Source: an uncultured Erysipelotrichales bacterium (lineage in GTDB: Bacteria; Bacillota_I; Bacilli_A; Erysipelotrichales; Coprobacillaceae). Taken from it: 64,000 nt of DNA. The stretch spans positions 55,496 through 119,495 of the forward strand of contig CAJTTM010000005.1 in NCBI GenBank assembly GCA_910579135.1, read 5' to 3'. A program made the translations under genes and the position numbers. Positions 32,080-40,088 of the stretch are shown here, in pieces. The notes beneath the pieces were generated by a model. The model did no database searches and was not told where the DNA came from. It saw only the letters and a program-made list of their open reading frames with translations. How positions within the stretch are numbered: position 1 is the stretch's first letter; every line of letters starts with the position of its first letter.

Positions 32080-33172
32080 CCATTTCATAATCTTCTTCAT
32101 TGTCTTCTTGGCTTACTTCATGAATTAAATTCAAATTCGGATTATTCTTCTCATTAATTGAATATAATTCATCTTCGGTCCATACATCATTACCCAACAA
32201 ATAAAAATTTGCTGGTTCATAAAAATTGTGGGTTTGAATGACTGCATTATTATATACTTCTTTATCAGTATATAATGATACATCAAAATCTCCCTCAGCA
32301 TAATTTATTATCATCATATAATCATTGTTTCGATAATATCCAGCATATCTAAATGGTATGCCATAATCACAATGAAACGATTTTGCCATATAATGAGTAT
32401 CATCTAAATCAATATGTCCAAAAAAGGTTTCATGATCCTCATAAACCGTATTTGTTTTCATATGATTATTAATTAATGTTTTAATTGCAGTAGGTATATT
32501 ATAATTATCTAAATCATAACTAGCTATATTTACTTTCTTACTATCATTCAAAAAATCATTAACATCATACTCTATCTCCTGATTCCAAATTTTGCTTGCT
32601 AATGTTTTTTGATAATCATGAAATTCATTATGTGTCATTTGTAACATGTTTATTTTTTTTCCATCTATAACTGTTTCTTTACCAGTTACCCAGTCAACAT
32701 TACGCTTCAAACACATTCTTCTTGCTGCTTGTACACTGTCATTTTCATATGGACCCTTTGCTTTAGCTAAACTCTCCTCTATTTTTTTATTGCGATTATT
32801 TTCCTTTTCAACGGTTATTCCATAATTAAATCCTGCAGTAATACATTCATGTGCACCAATACAATGTTTAATGTCTTCAACTGGTTTATACATTAATACT
32901 TCGCTTAGTAATATACCTTTCCAATTATCTAAAAATTCAATTTGATCTGTTTGTTTAAACATATAATTTAATCGTCTTTTTAGCATTTCATCATTCTGTG
33001 CTAAAGTCACATAGTTTATATCTGTATGCTTTAAATTTGGTAATTTCTTTGCTGAATTCATTAGGTAACTTACAATACCAACAGCATAATAAAAATCTTT
33101 GTCACTGTTCAAAATAGTATCTTCACCATAACTTTTTTTAGCACGATTAACTAATTCTTTTAAATCATTCAT
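32075..33172 (-). CDS. Tailed protein, unknown; faint Csh1/Cas8b-like stretch
   Basis: The 365-residue product contains KDFYYAVGIVSYLMNSAKK near residue 23, which recalls the helical FYFAVGQLVYYLxxxSK stretch of Csh1/Cas8b proteins of type I-B CRISPR systems. The resemblance is short and may be chance. The C-terminal half has YAEGDFDVSLYTDKEVYNN, seen in plasmid-type proteins. The tail is NEEDYEME. The start is uncertain: ATG at 33172, or TTG at 33184. Confidence 0.55.
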   Translation of the reverse strand: MNDLKELVNRAKKSYGEDTILNSDKDFYYAVGIVSYLMNSAKKLPNLKHTDINYVTLAQNDEMLKRRLNYMFKQTDQIEFLDNWKGILLSEVLMYKPVEDIKHCIGAHECITAGFNYGITVEKENNRNKKIEESLAKAKGPYENDSVQAARRMCLKRNVDWVTGKETVIDGKKINMLQMTHNEFHDYQKTLASKIWNQEIEYDVNDFLNDSKKVNIASYDLDNYNIPTAIKTLINNHMKTNTVYEDHETFFGHIDLDDTHYMAKSFHCDYGIPFRYAGYYRNNDYMMIINYAEGDFDVSLYTDKEVYNNAVIQTHNFYEPANFYLLGNDVWTEDELYSINEKNNPNLNLIHEVSQEDNEEDYEME

Positions 33173-33285
33173 ATTTATACTCAATCCTCTCTTTCTAAAT
33201 CAACTATTTTTTTACACGCATTACCTCTCCTGATAAGGATATTTGTTTTCTTTATCAGATTTATTCATATTATTATTTTTATATT

Positions 33286-33888
33286 TTACGTATTATTAAT
33301 TTCTGATATAAGTTTATATAAATTTGCACACTCTTCTGCATATTTCCTTATCATCCATTTTTCAAATTCTTTAAGTTTTTTTGATTTCTTATGAATAGAA
33401 GTATCAACAAAAAGTTTCTTTTCTAAAAACATGCTTTCATCTTTTGCTTTTTTTGTTTCTTTTTTTAATTTTTTAAAATTTTCAATTTTTACAGGCACAA
33501 AAATTAATTCGTAATACATATTAACATATTTAAGATGTAATAACTTTTTTTTAAGAATACGTTTTGCCTTTCCATAATAACAAAATTGAAAATACCCATT
33601 TAAATTAGCAGTTTCAATTTCATTGAATATCAAATCATTAATAAGAGAATCTTCCCTCAAATCAATAAGAGCATATTTAATTTTATCTCCTTCACTGTTT
33701 ACACAGTATTTTTTTATTTTTATTTCGACTACATAAAACCTATACTCTTGTTTCATTTTATCAAATACTTCTGAATTGAAATGTTTTCTTTTTTTTCCTC
33801 TTTCACAGAATATATTAAAATTTTTTATATTTAATAAATTTTCTTGAAACCCAAAATCATATTTAACATCATCGATATCATAACTCAT
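33286..33888 (-). CDS. Basic hypothetical protein without tail
   Basis: This 200-residue, lysine-rich product lies between two tailed genes but has no acidic tail. It contains VVEIKIKKYCVNSEGDKI near residue 54 and a basic helical end. Its ATG follows the stop of the previous gene by three bases, so it is co-translated with it. No family recognised. Confidence 0.55.
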   Translation of the reverse strand: MSYDIDDVKYDFGFQENLLNIKNFNIFCERGKKRKHFNSEVFDKMKQEYRFYVVEIKIKKYCVNSEGDKIKYALIDLREDSLINDLIFNEIETANLNGYFQFCYYGKAKRILKKKLLHLKYVNMYYELIFVPVKIENFKKLKKETKKAKDESMFLEKKLFVDTSIHKKSKKLKEFEKWMIRKYAEECANLYKLISEINNT

Positions 33889-33890
33889 AT

Positions 33891-34565
33891 TTATATTTCC
33901 TCCATTTCGTAATCTTCTTTCTCTGTATCCATAAAATATTCTAGATTATCAACATGTATTGCTTCTATAAAATCATGACTATTCAATTGAGCAATATCAT
34001 CAATTGAACAATTATGTTCCTTGATTGCATTACATGTAAGATAAACTATATCTTCTAACGAGACTGATATATTTGTCTTCATGTACGCTCTAAGAGAAAC
34101 AGCATAAATATCCTCTGCCTCTTTTCTGCTAAAATCCATACTCATTGCTTGATATAAACATATCCCCTTTTTTAAAGCATTATCATCAAATATTGTTCTA
34201 AGATTTAAATATGCTTGAAGAATATCCATATCTGATGAGAGCGTAATTGAATGAACTTGATTCTCTTTTTCGTAAGTTTCATAACAATCTTTTATTAATT
34301 TGTGCAATATTTCTGCACATAAGTTATCTTTAGGATAATTATTTAAATCTTCGCAAGAATATCCCTTTACATTAGAAAAAATCAATTCAAAGAAATCATA
34401 GACATTATCTTTATTCATATTTTCCACAATATCTATATTATTGTTAAAATGTTTTTCCTCTTCTTTATGATCTAATATATATTTATATATATCTTGTTTT
34501 AATTTTCCACTTTCAAATTCTTTTGTAAAATCTTCTACTTTATTGTATTCAATAATCATTGCCAT
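33891..34565 (-). CDS. Tailed hypothetical protein
   Basis: The 224-residue acidic, helical product has no recognised domain. It ends EKEDYEMEEI, i.e. the tail plus two residues. Its start is three bases downstream of the primase gene and the next gene starts three bases after its stop, so the three form one translational unit. No palindrome interrupts them. Confidence 0.6.
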   Translation of the reverse strand: MAMIIEYNKVEDFTKEFESGKLKQDIYKYILDHKEEEKHFNNNIDIVENMNKDNVYDFFELIFSNVKGYSCEDLNNYPKDNLCAEILHKLIKDCYETYEKENQVHSITLSSDMDILQAYLNLRTIFDDNALKKGICLYQAMSMDFSRKEAEDIYAVSLRAYMKTNISVSLEDIVYLTCNAIKEHNCSIDDIAQLNSHDFIEAIHVDNLEYFMDTEKEDYEMEEI

Positions 34566-34567
34566 AT

Positions 34568-35692
34568 TTATTCAACCTCCATTTCTTCATACTCATTTAC
34601 TATGTCATGTCTATCTTCTGGTTGATCCTTTGATATAAAAAAGCTATCCTCTTTTTCTCTTACCTTAATAAGTAAATTATTGAGATCTTCTCCTGATTGG
34701 ATTTCCTCACCTTCATATCTATTAAAAACAGATAACTTGATTGGTAAATTATTCTTCTTAAGATATTCTTCTATCTGCTTATACGCATGATATCCTGCTT
34801 CATCATTATCACAGGCACATATAATTTCTTCTACATCTTTAAGACATTCTCTTGTGTTGCGATTATACCAAAAAGTATTCACTACACTTCCTGCTCCTGA
34901 AGAACATAAGATGTGTGCATCATTTGTTTTCCAATTTAATGACAAATAGCTTAATCCATCTATTACACATTCTGTAAGAACTATTTTCTTTACTGGATTT
35001 TTATTTTCTATGAATAATCCACATAATTTATATGAACCCTCACAGTCCCTTTGAAATTTTAACGATGGATCTGTTCCTCTTCTAACTCCAAAACGAGCAT
35101 TTTTATCAGCGTCATAACCTACAAATACACAGTTATGATATATATCTTCATATAACATATTCTCATTTTTTAGATAATTAATAACTTCTTCACTTATACG
35201 TCTTGTTTCCAATAAATAATTAGTAGCACTTAAATCGTCTACATTTGGTGTTGGTAATGTCAATCCTTTACTTATATAACTTTTATCCTCAATAGAATCA
35301 TACTGATATAGTTCTACCACATTAGGATCTCTTGTTTTATAGTATTCAACAATATCTTCTATAGCTGCATTGTGAGAATATCCATTAAACTTTGCAACAA
35401 ATTCAATGATATCCATTGGTTTATTTGAATACTTATTCCAATACACTTTATTAATCCCTAGATCAAATACTAATGAACTTAACTCTTTGCATTTTAAATA
35501 TCTTTCTCCCTTTTTTGATTTAAAAATTGTTAAACCAAGGACATTTGAAGCAAATTCTACAATGTTTAGATTGTTTTTAACTTCTTGTAATGAATTAAGT
35601 CGGACAGCCTTTTCTTCCTTTGTGAAAATTTTAGGACTTACTTTTCTATTACCAAAAAAAGGATTTGCATTAGGGTTTGGATTTCCTTCCAT
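34568..35692 (-). CDS. Toprim (DUF3991-type) primase-like protein, tailed
   Basis: The 374-residue product has a DUF3991-like N-terminal region (VWNKYSNKPMDIIEFV-type motif around 108) and a Toprim domain with the acidic residues in LTECVIDGLSYL (near 242) and ACDNDEAGYHAY (near 296). No CHC2 zinc finger is present. This layout is typical of primase-like proteins on conjugative elements. The start at 35692 is chosen for AAGGAG spacing and to avoid overlapping the upstream hairpin. It ends YEEMEVE, a tail variant. Expected role: priming complementary-strand synthesis. Confidence 0.78.
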   Translation of the reverse strand: MEGNPNPNANPFFGNRKVSPKIFTKEEKAVRLNSLQEVKNNLNIVEFASNVLGLTIFKSKKGERYLKCKELSSLVFDLGINKVYWNKYSNKPMDIIEFVAKFNGYSHNAAIEDIVEYYKTRDPNVVELYQYDSIEDKSYISKGLTLPTPNVDDLSATNYLLETRRISEEVINYLKNENMLYEDIYHNCVFVGYDADKNARFGVRRGTDPSLKFQRDCEGSYKLCGLFIENKNPVKKIVLTECVIDGLSYLSLNWKTNDAHILCSSGAGSVVNTFWYNRNTRECLKDVEEIICACDNDEAGYHAYKQIEEYLKKNNLPIKLSVFNRYEGEEIQSGEDLNNLLIKVREKEDSFFISKDQPEDRHDIVNEYEEMEVE

Positions 35693-35713
35693 CTTCATCT
35701 CTCCTTCCTTAAT

Positions 35714-35737
35714 AAAAATAAGGCAACTTGCCTTACT
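35714..35737 (-). terminator. Tail-linked hairpin, copy 15
   Basis: TAAGGCAAGTTGCCTTA followed by TTTTTA on the minus strand, with the stop of the 35733-36314 gene in the stem. Confidence 0.7.
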
Positions 35738-36314
35738 CCATTTCTTCTTCCATACTTTCCTCTTCATCAACTTCAAAATTCAGTTCATGATTTATTTCCA
35801 TATCACTCAGGGCATTCATTCTTTGAAGTTGAATGTATTCAAACATATCGTGATATTTCATAATTGTTTCAATATCATTGATTTCTATAGCAAACAGCAG
35901 TTCTCTGTCCTCTCTTTTTTCCAAGTTTAGATTACTATAAATTTCATTACATATCCTTGAATAAACAATAGTATCTTTTTCGCTTTCATAATCAATCATG
36001 TGAAAAAGATTTGATATCTGTTCACTATCAAATAGAATTTGCTTTATATAACCATTTTCTATTTGACAATAAAAATGATTGTTCTTATCTATCTTTTCTC
36101 CACAATAAACCATAGTATATCCATCAGACAATGATATATGAGTTTCCTTTATATTCATGGCATAGCTTTTTATAAATTCAAAATAATATTTATTGGGAAT
36201 TTCAATTTCATAAATATCCTCTATATCAATTGATAATAATTTATTGTTTATTACAGACATCAAATATTCCTGTAAAGTATGTGCATAATACAAATCCGTA
36301 TAAAACAGTCTCAT
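35733..36314 (-). CDS. First tailed protein of the array, unknown
   Basis: The 193-residue acidic product begins MRLFYTDLYYAHTLQEYL and ends EEESMEEEME. The start at 36314 follows GAGGTGAG; a longer reading begins inside the upstream terminator. It is the first gene after promoter copy 3 and the hairpin at 36336-36379, so its expression should depend on read-through. No domain recognised. Confidence 0.6.
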   Translation of the reverse strand: MRLFYTDLYYAHTLQEYLMSVINNKLLSIDIEDIYEIEIPNKYYFEFIKSYAMNIKETHISLSDGYTMVYCGEKIDKNNHFYCQIENGYIKQILFDSEQISNLFHMIDYESEKDTIVYSRICNEIYSNLNLEKREDRELLFAIEINDIETIMKYHDMFEYIQLQRMNALSDMEINHELNFEVDEEESMEEEME

Positions 36315-36335
36315 TTTCTCACCTCTTTTCTTCAT

Positions 36336-36379
36336 AAAAAAAGACCAACTTTACAAATATATTTGTATAGCTGATCTTT
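36336..36379 (-). terminator. Leader terminator / attenuator before the tailed array
   Basis: An 11-bp stem (AAAGATCAGCT with AGTTGGTCTTT, wobbles allowed) is extended by TACAAAT/ATTTGTA and followed by seven T residues. It lies about 15 nt after the predicted start of promoter copy 3 and ends at the first gene, the position expected of an attenuator. Confidence 0.7.
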
Positions 36380-36400
36380 TTGACACTTTTTGATAATACT

Positions 36401-36449
36401 ATTTTACCACATATTGAAATACAAATCTTTCCACATTTTGTGCAATTTT
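36401..36449 (-). promoter_or_regulatory. Repeated promoter module, copy 3
   Basis: -35 AAGATT (36424-36429), 17 bp, extended -10 TGgTAAAAT (36401-36406), with CTTTCCACA and TTTTGTGCAA upstream. Nearly identical over about 49 bp to copy 2. Predicted start near 36394. Confidence 0.65.
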
Positions 36450-36481
36450 TAATACATAAATTTTAAAAATTAAAGTATATT

Positions 36482-36943
36482 TTAGAATTGTATGTCATCA
36501 TCCATGATATCAAATGAATTGAATGAGTTATCAAATTCTTTTTCTAAATCAATAGATTGTTCAAAATTATTATCAAATTTTTCCTCTTTGAAAGATGTCT
36601 GTTGTCCTTGTCTTCGCTCAACACTTGACCTTGTTTCCAAAAACTGAACACTATCACATACAACTTCTACAATATACACCTTTTGTCCTTTAGCATTCTC
36701 ATAATTACGAGAATGAAGTCGTCCTTCTATACCAACAAGTGATCCTTTTGAACAATACTTTTCAACATTCTCTGCAATTCTTTTCCAAACAACACAGTTA
36801 ATATAATCAGCTTGCTGTCCATCTGCCGAATTATAATTTCTATTTAATGCTAATGTAAAGCTTGTTACAGCAGCACCATTATTTGTTCTTCTTAACTCAG
36901 GATCTCTTGTCATTCTTCCAACCAAAACCACTCTATTTATCAT
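36482..36943 (-). CDS. ssb: Single-stranded DNA-binding protein
   Basis: The 153-residue product is a standard SSB: MINRVVLVGRMTRDPELR, NYNSADGQQADYINCVVW, EGRLHSRNYENAKGQKVY, a disordered linker, and an acidic tip MDDDIQF close to the usual DDDIPF that recruits partner proteins. Start at 36943 avoids an unlikely upstream extension. It lies at the head of the replication/entry-type genes but carries only its own SSB tip, not the array tail. Confidence 0.93.
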   Translation of the reverse strand: MINRVVLVGRMTRDPELRRTNNGAAVTSFTLALNRNYNSADGQQADYINCVVWKRIAENVEKYCSKGSLVGIEGRLHSRNYENAKGQKVYIVEVVCDSVQFLETRSSVERRQGQQTSFKEEKFDNNFEQSIDLEKEFDNSFNSFDIMDDDIQF

Positions 36944-37078
36944 TTTATATTTCCCACCTTCCATATTTTCTTTATTTTATCAATAAATTTTATATTATTT
37001 CTTATACAAGCATAAAAAGAATTCTAAATGTTCAATCAAATTATTTTAATTACATTATGTAAATATCAATGATTAACA

Positions 37079-37285
37079 TTACCTTCTTCCTACTTTGTTT
37101 GTTGTTCCTATAATTATTTGAGAATTCCATTTTTTCTGCAACTTCTTTAACTCTTTTTTTTCTTTAAAATTTAAAACGTCTTTATGTTCTTTAAAAAGTT
37201 CAATTTTACTTTTCAGATATTTTCTTTCTAACATAATCTTACAAAAATCAAATTCTTTTCTTGTAAATTTACTACTTCTTTTCAT
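37079..37285 (-). CDS. Small basic protein, 68 residues
   Basis: A highly charged, lysine-rich helical product (LKSKIELFKEHKDVLNFKEK near 23) ending TTNKVGRR. AGAGAGG precedes the ATG. It could bind nucleic acid. No family recognised. Confidence 0.5.
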   Translation of the reverse strand: MKRSSKFTRKEFDFCKIMLERKYLKSKIELFKEHKDVLNFKEKKELKKLQKKWNSQIIIGTTNKVGRR

Positions 37286-37317
37286 AATTATTATCCTCTC
37301 TATAATTATTTTAAGTT

Positions 37318-37980
37318 TTATTGAACAGAATATTCATATATCTCTTCTATTTTGATATCGTCATAGAATTGAGGAGAAAAATATAATTTAAACCACTTAA
37401 ACACAAAATAAGACGAATATTCTTGTATGCCTATTGACACATTATAGAATTTATATAAAAATATTATTTTATCTTCAGCTGTACTAAATTCTGTTACATC
37501 AACAATATGTTGACCGTTTTGTATATATCTTTTATTTTCAATAGCTATAATTGGAAAATCTCCTATTTTTTCTTTATTGTTTTTAAGAGCACTATTCAAT
37601 AGTTTTAAATCATCCGTTCCTAAATCTACCCTAGGATAGTTAAGTTTAAGATTATTATATAAATCCAACATTTTTTTTGCTACTATTTTAATAATAACAA
37701 ATGATGAAAAAATAAATATAATTTCACAATACAATAACGTATTTAAAATTTTATCACCATATATTAATCCTATACCCAAACCTCCAAATATACAAATACA
37801 CATAATACCGAGCATGATCCAAATAGCAGTAAAATATGATTTGTAAAATTCCAAATTAGAAACTATTGGTTTATTATATTCAAAAGCATTAGATTGTTCA
37901 TATTCACATTCTTTTAAATGTTGTAAAAAATCTTTTGCTATTCCATCCAATTTAATATTATTTAATTCACTTACCTTCAT
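37318..37980 (-). CDS. Two-segment membrane protein, unknown
   Basis: The 220-residue product has two hydrophobic segments in tandem (about 51-72 and 80-100) between a short N-terminal and a larger C-terminal soluble part. GAAGGAG start. It precedes nothing recognisable and follows the repeat protein by 15 bases. Function unknown. Confidence 0.55.
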   Translation of the reverse strand: MKVSELNNIKLDGIAKDFLQHLKECEYEQSNAFEYNKPIVSNLEFYKSYFTAIWIMLGIMCICIFGGLGIGLIYGDKILNTLLYCEIIFIFSSFVIIKIVAKKMLDLYNNLKLNYPRVDLGTDDLKLLNSALKNNKEKIGDFPIIAIENKRYIQNGQHIVDVTEFSTAEDKIIFLYKFYNVSIGIQEYSSYFVFKWFKLYFSPQFYDDIKIEEIYEYSVQ

Positions 37981-37995
37981 AATATCACTCCTTCG

Positions 37996-39060
37996 TTACT
38001 TTATGTTTTGAATACAATTAAGATGAAAGTTTTGTATTGATTTAAAACGATCATAATTTAAAACAAATTCTGAACTTGAGATTTTATAATCGGAAATTTT
38101 CAAAAAACCATCACATAATCGATCAAACTCCATCCAATAGCAATGCATTAAATCCTCTTTAATGTAATCAAATAAGACCCATTTCTGTACAAGTGTAGAT
38201 TTGTTCTCTATAAATAGTCCCTCTCCTTGCATTAAATCTAATAACGGATTATGATTCTCCTCATACATCTTTTTTTCTAATTCCACTCTCATATCACTCA
38301 TCATATGCCAAGGATACTCTTCCTTAGCATATGATGACACTTGCTCGAAGGGTAGTCCCTCCATTAACCCTCTTCGTATTTCAACCATTTGATCTCTATC
38401 TAATGTAGTTTTTGCATATAGCATAATTTTCTTCATACTCAAGTTATAATTAAATCCAAATTGGATTTGCATCATTTGCCCATAATTAAATCCTGGTTTT
38501 GCATAAACAGAAACTTCTTCTATACTTCTACCATGATTTAATTGATTTCGTAATATTTCCATATATTCATCAGGCAATTCAGGTTTTGCGAATACTGAAA
38601 CCTGTTCAATATCTAAGCGTTCAAAAAAACCCAAACTTATTTGATACATTTGTTTCCAATTAAATTTTGGATGTGCAATTATTGATATTTCACGTTCAGA
38701 TAATCCCCATTTATATGCTTTTCTAATTATTTCCATTTGCATCGCATCAAATTCCTTTTTTGAATATGTAAGAATTTGGTTGATTTTCAATCCATTCTTA
38801 TGCCCTTCATAAATTTGAAACATTTGACTTTTATTAAAATTTAGTTTTTTATATTCTTCTGCTATTTTTTCAAAATCACTTAAGTAATTACGACCAAATT
38901 TATCTGAAAACTCATTATTTATAAATATATATGATATTGTATTTCTTATCACATCTGCACATTTTAAGTATTTTTTCAATAATCCAATAGCAAATAAAAT
39001 ATCGAAAGACAGTAATATAATTCCTAATAAGCCAAATATTATAAAAGCTATTTCTTCCAT
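37996..39060 (-). CDS. Membrane-anchored 29-residue-repeat protein
   Basis: The 354-residue product has an N-terminal membrane segment and then about seven consecutive units of 29 residues (about 73-275). Each unit has the form xFxxxQMxxIxxGxxxxLxxxxVSxYAKP; for example KFNWKQMYQISLGF and TLDRDQMVEIRRGL begin two of them. The regular helical pattern suggests a solenoid. Similar repeats occur in large proteins of Firmicutes mobile elements. Start at 39060 chosen for GAAAGGAG. Confidence 0.7.
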   Translation of the reverse strand: MEEIAFIIFGLLGIILLSFDILFAIGLLKKYLKCADVIRNTISYIFINNEFSDKFGRNYLSDFEKIAEEYKKLNFNKSQMFQIYEGHKNGLKINQILTYSKKEFDAMQMEIIRKAYKWGLSEREISIIAHPKFNWKQMYQISLGFFERLDIEQVSVFAKPELPDEYMEILRNQLNHGRSIEEVSVYAKPGFNYGQMMQIQFGFNYNLSMKKIMLYAKTTLDRDQMVEIRRGLMEGLPFEQVSSYAKEEYPWHMMSDMRVELEKKMYEENHNPLLDLMQGEGLFIENKSTLVQKWVLFDYIKEDLMHCYWMEFDRLCDGFLKISDYKISSSEFVLNYDRFKSIQNFHLNCIQNIK

Positions 39061-39073
39061 TTTTTTACTCCTT

Positions 39074-39364
39074 TCAATTTCCACTATTTTTTAATCTTTT
39101 CCAAGCTAGATATCTTGCCATGGGAGTTTTGATCCCACTTTTTAATTCTCTTTCCTTTAAAATAAAAGAACTTATTTTATATGGAAAGATCCATTCATTA
39201 TCATTGCTATCATAAGCAAAAATAATTCTATCAAATACATAAACCTGTCCTTCTTCAAAACAAGTTTCTAGTATATTGGTATAATGTTGTATTTCTCCTG
39301 CATTATGTAAAATCATCTCTTTTATTGATAGTCTTTTTTTTGGCTTTTTAATTCTTCTTTCCAT
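39074..39364 (-). CDS. Small hypothetical protein, 96 residues
   Basis: The product is basic at both ends (ERRIKKPKKRLS at the start) with a central IIFAYDSNDNEWIFPYKISS. It reads as a single small domain. GAGGAA precedes the ATG and it sits 13 bases before the repeat protein. No family recognised. Confidence 0.5.
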   Translation of the reverse strand: MERRIKKPKKRLSIKEMILHNAGEIQHYTNILETCFEEGQVYVFDRIIFAYDSNDNEWIFPYKISSFILKERELKSGIKTPMARYLAWKRLKNSGN

Positions 39365-39402
39365 TCCAATTCCTCTTTTCTTGATTAGTTTAATATAATT
39401 TT

Positions 39403-39978
39403 CTACAACCTATTCAACATTTGATTCAAAACCTGAGTGTCAACATTTATTTCAGTAATTATATTATCAAAAGACTCCATCAAAAACTTTTCAAAACATT
39501 TTTCTGCATAATCAATAGTTATAAAAATTTTTTGCTGGGCTTGAATCATATTTTCTGTTTTATTTGTAATTTTCTCAATTTCAACATACTTTTCTACAAG
39601 CTTATAAATTTCAAAAAGATAATAAGTAAAGTATTTCTTAACCTTCTTATTTGTTTCGCTACTTCCCTTATACTTAAGTATGAGCGTTTGACTTATATTT
39701 GCTATATTTTGTAGCTTTTCTCTTAATTCATAATTTTTTATTAATTCCTCATAATATAATAATTTGTTAATATATATATCTGAAACATTCCAAAAATCTT
39801 CATTTTCTTCATCGGTATTATTTATAGATCTAATTGATCTTTTGTTTGCAATTATCTTTTTAATTAAGAATAAAAGTACAAAGACAATTACTAAAAAACC
39901 AATAGCAAACAAACTTATTTCTATTAGATTCAAAAAGAATTTATCAAGTAATTTTTGGTATCCTGTACTATCTATCAT
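39403..39978 (-). CDS. Membrane-anchored helical protein
   Basis: The 191-residue product has one strong membrane segment (about 18-42) followed by a cytoplasmic helical domain with coiled-coil character. AAAGGAG start. Function unknown. Confidence 0.5.
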   Translation of the reverse strand: MIDSTGYQKLLDKFFLNLIEISLFAIGFLVIVFVLLFLIKKIIANKRSIRSINNTDEENEDFWNVSDIYINKLLYYEELIKNYELREKLQNIANISQTLILKYKGSSETNKKVKKYFTYYLFEIYKLVEKYVEIEKITNKTENMIQAQQKIFITIDYAEKCFEKFLMESFDNIITEINVDTQVLNQMLNRL

Positions 39979-40088
39979 TTATACATCTCCTTTTTTAATT
40001 ATAGAAATAATCTTTATCAATATAATTTGAATTTTGTGCTTTTCACTATAATTATTGTATTAGGCTAAATTTCTTGATTAAGGATATA

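Noticed and set aside
10563-35737. Repeated palindrome as a CRISPR array
   Set aside because: Copies are separated by whole genes of different length, not by uniform short spacers, and no cas genes are present.
10563-35737. Palindromes as integron attC sites of gene cassettes
   Set aside because: The 3'-end position is suggestive, but there is no integron integrase, no GTTRRRY core, and most copies carry U-tracts typical of transcription terminators.
34568-35776. 402-residue reading of the primase gene
   Set aside because: It would start inside the preceding tailed gene and cross its hairpin; an ATG with a good ribosome binding site occurs at 35692.
36482-36943. SSB acidic tip as another copy of the array tail
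   Set aside because: MDDDIQF is the normal SSB interaction tip ending in Phe and does not match the EMxE pattern.
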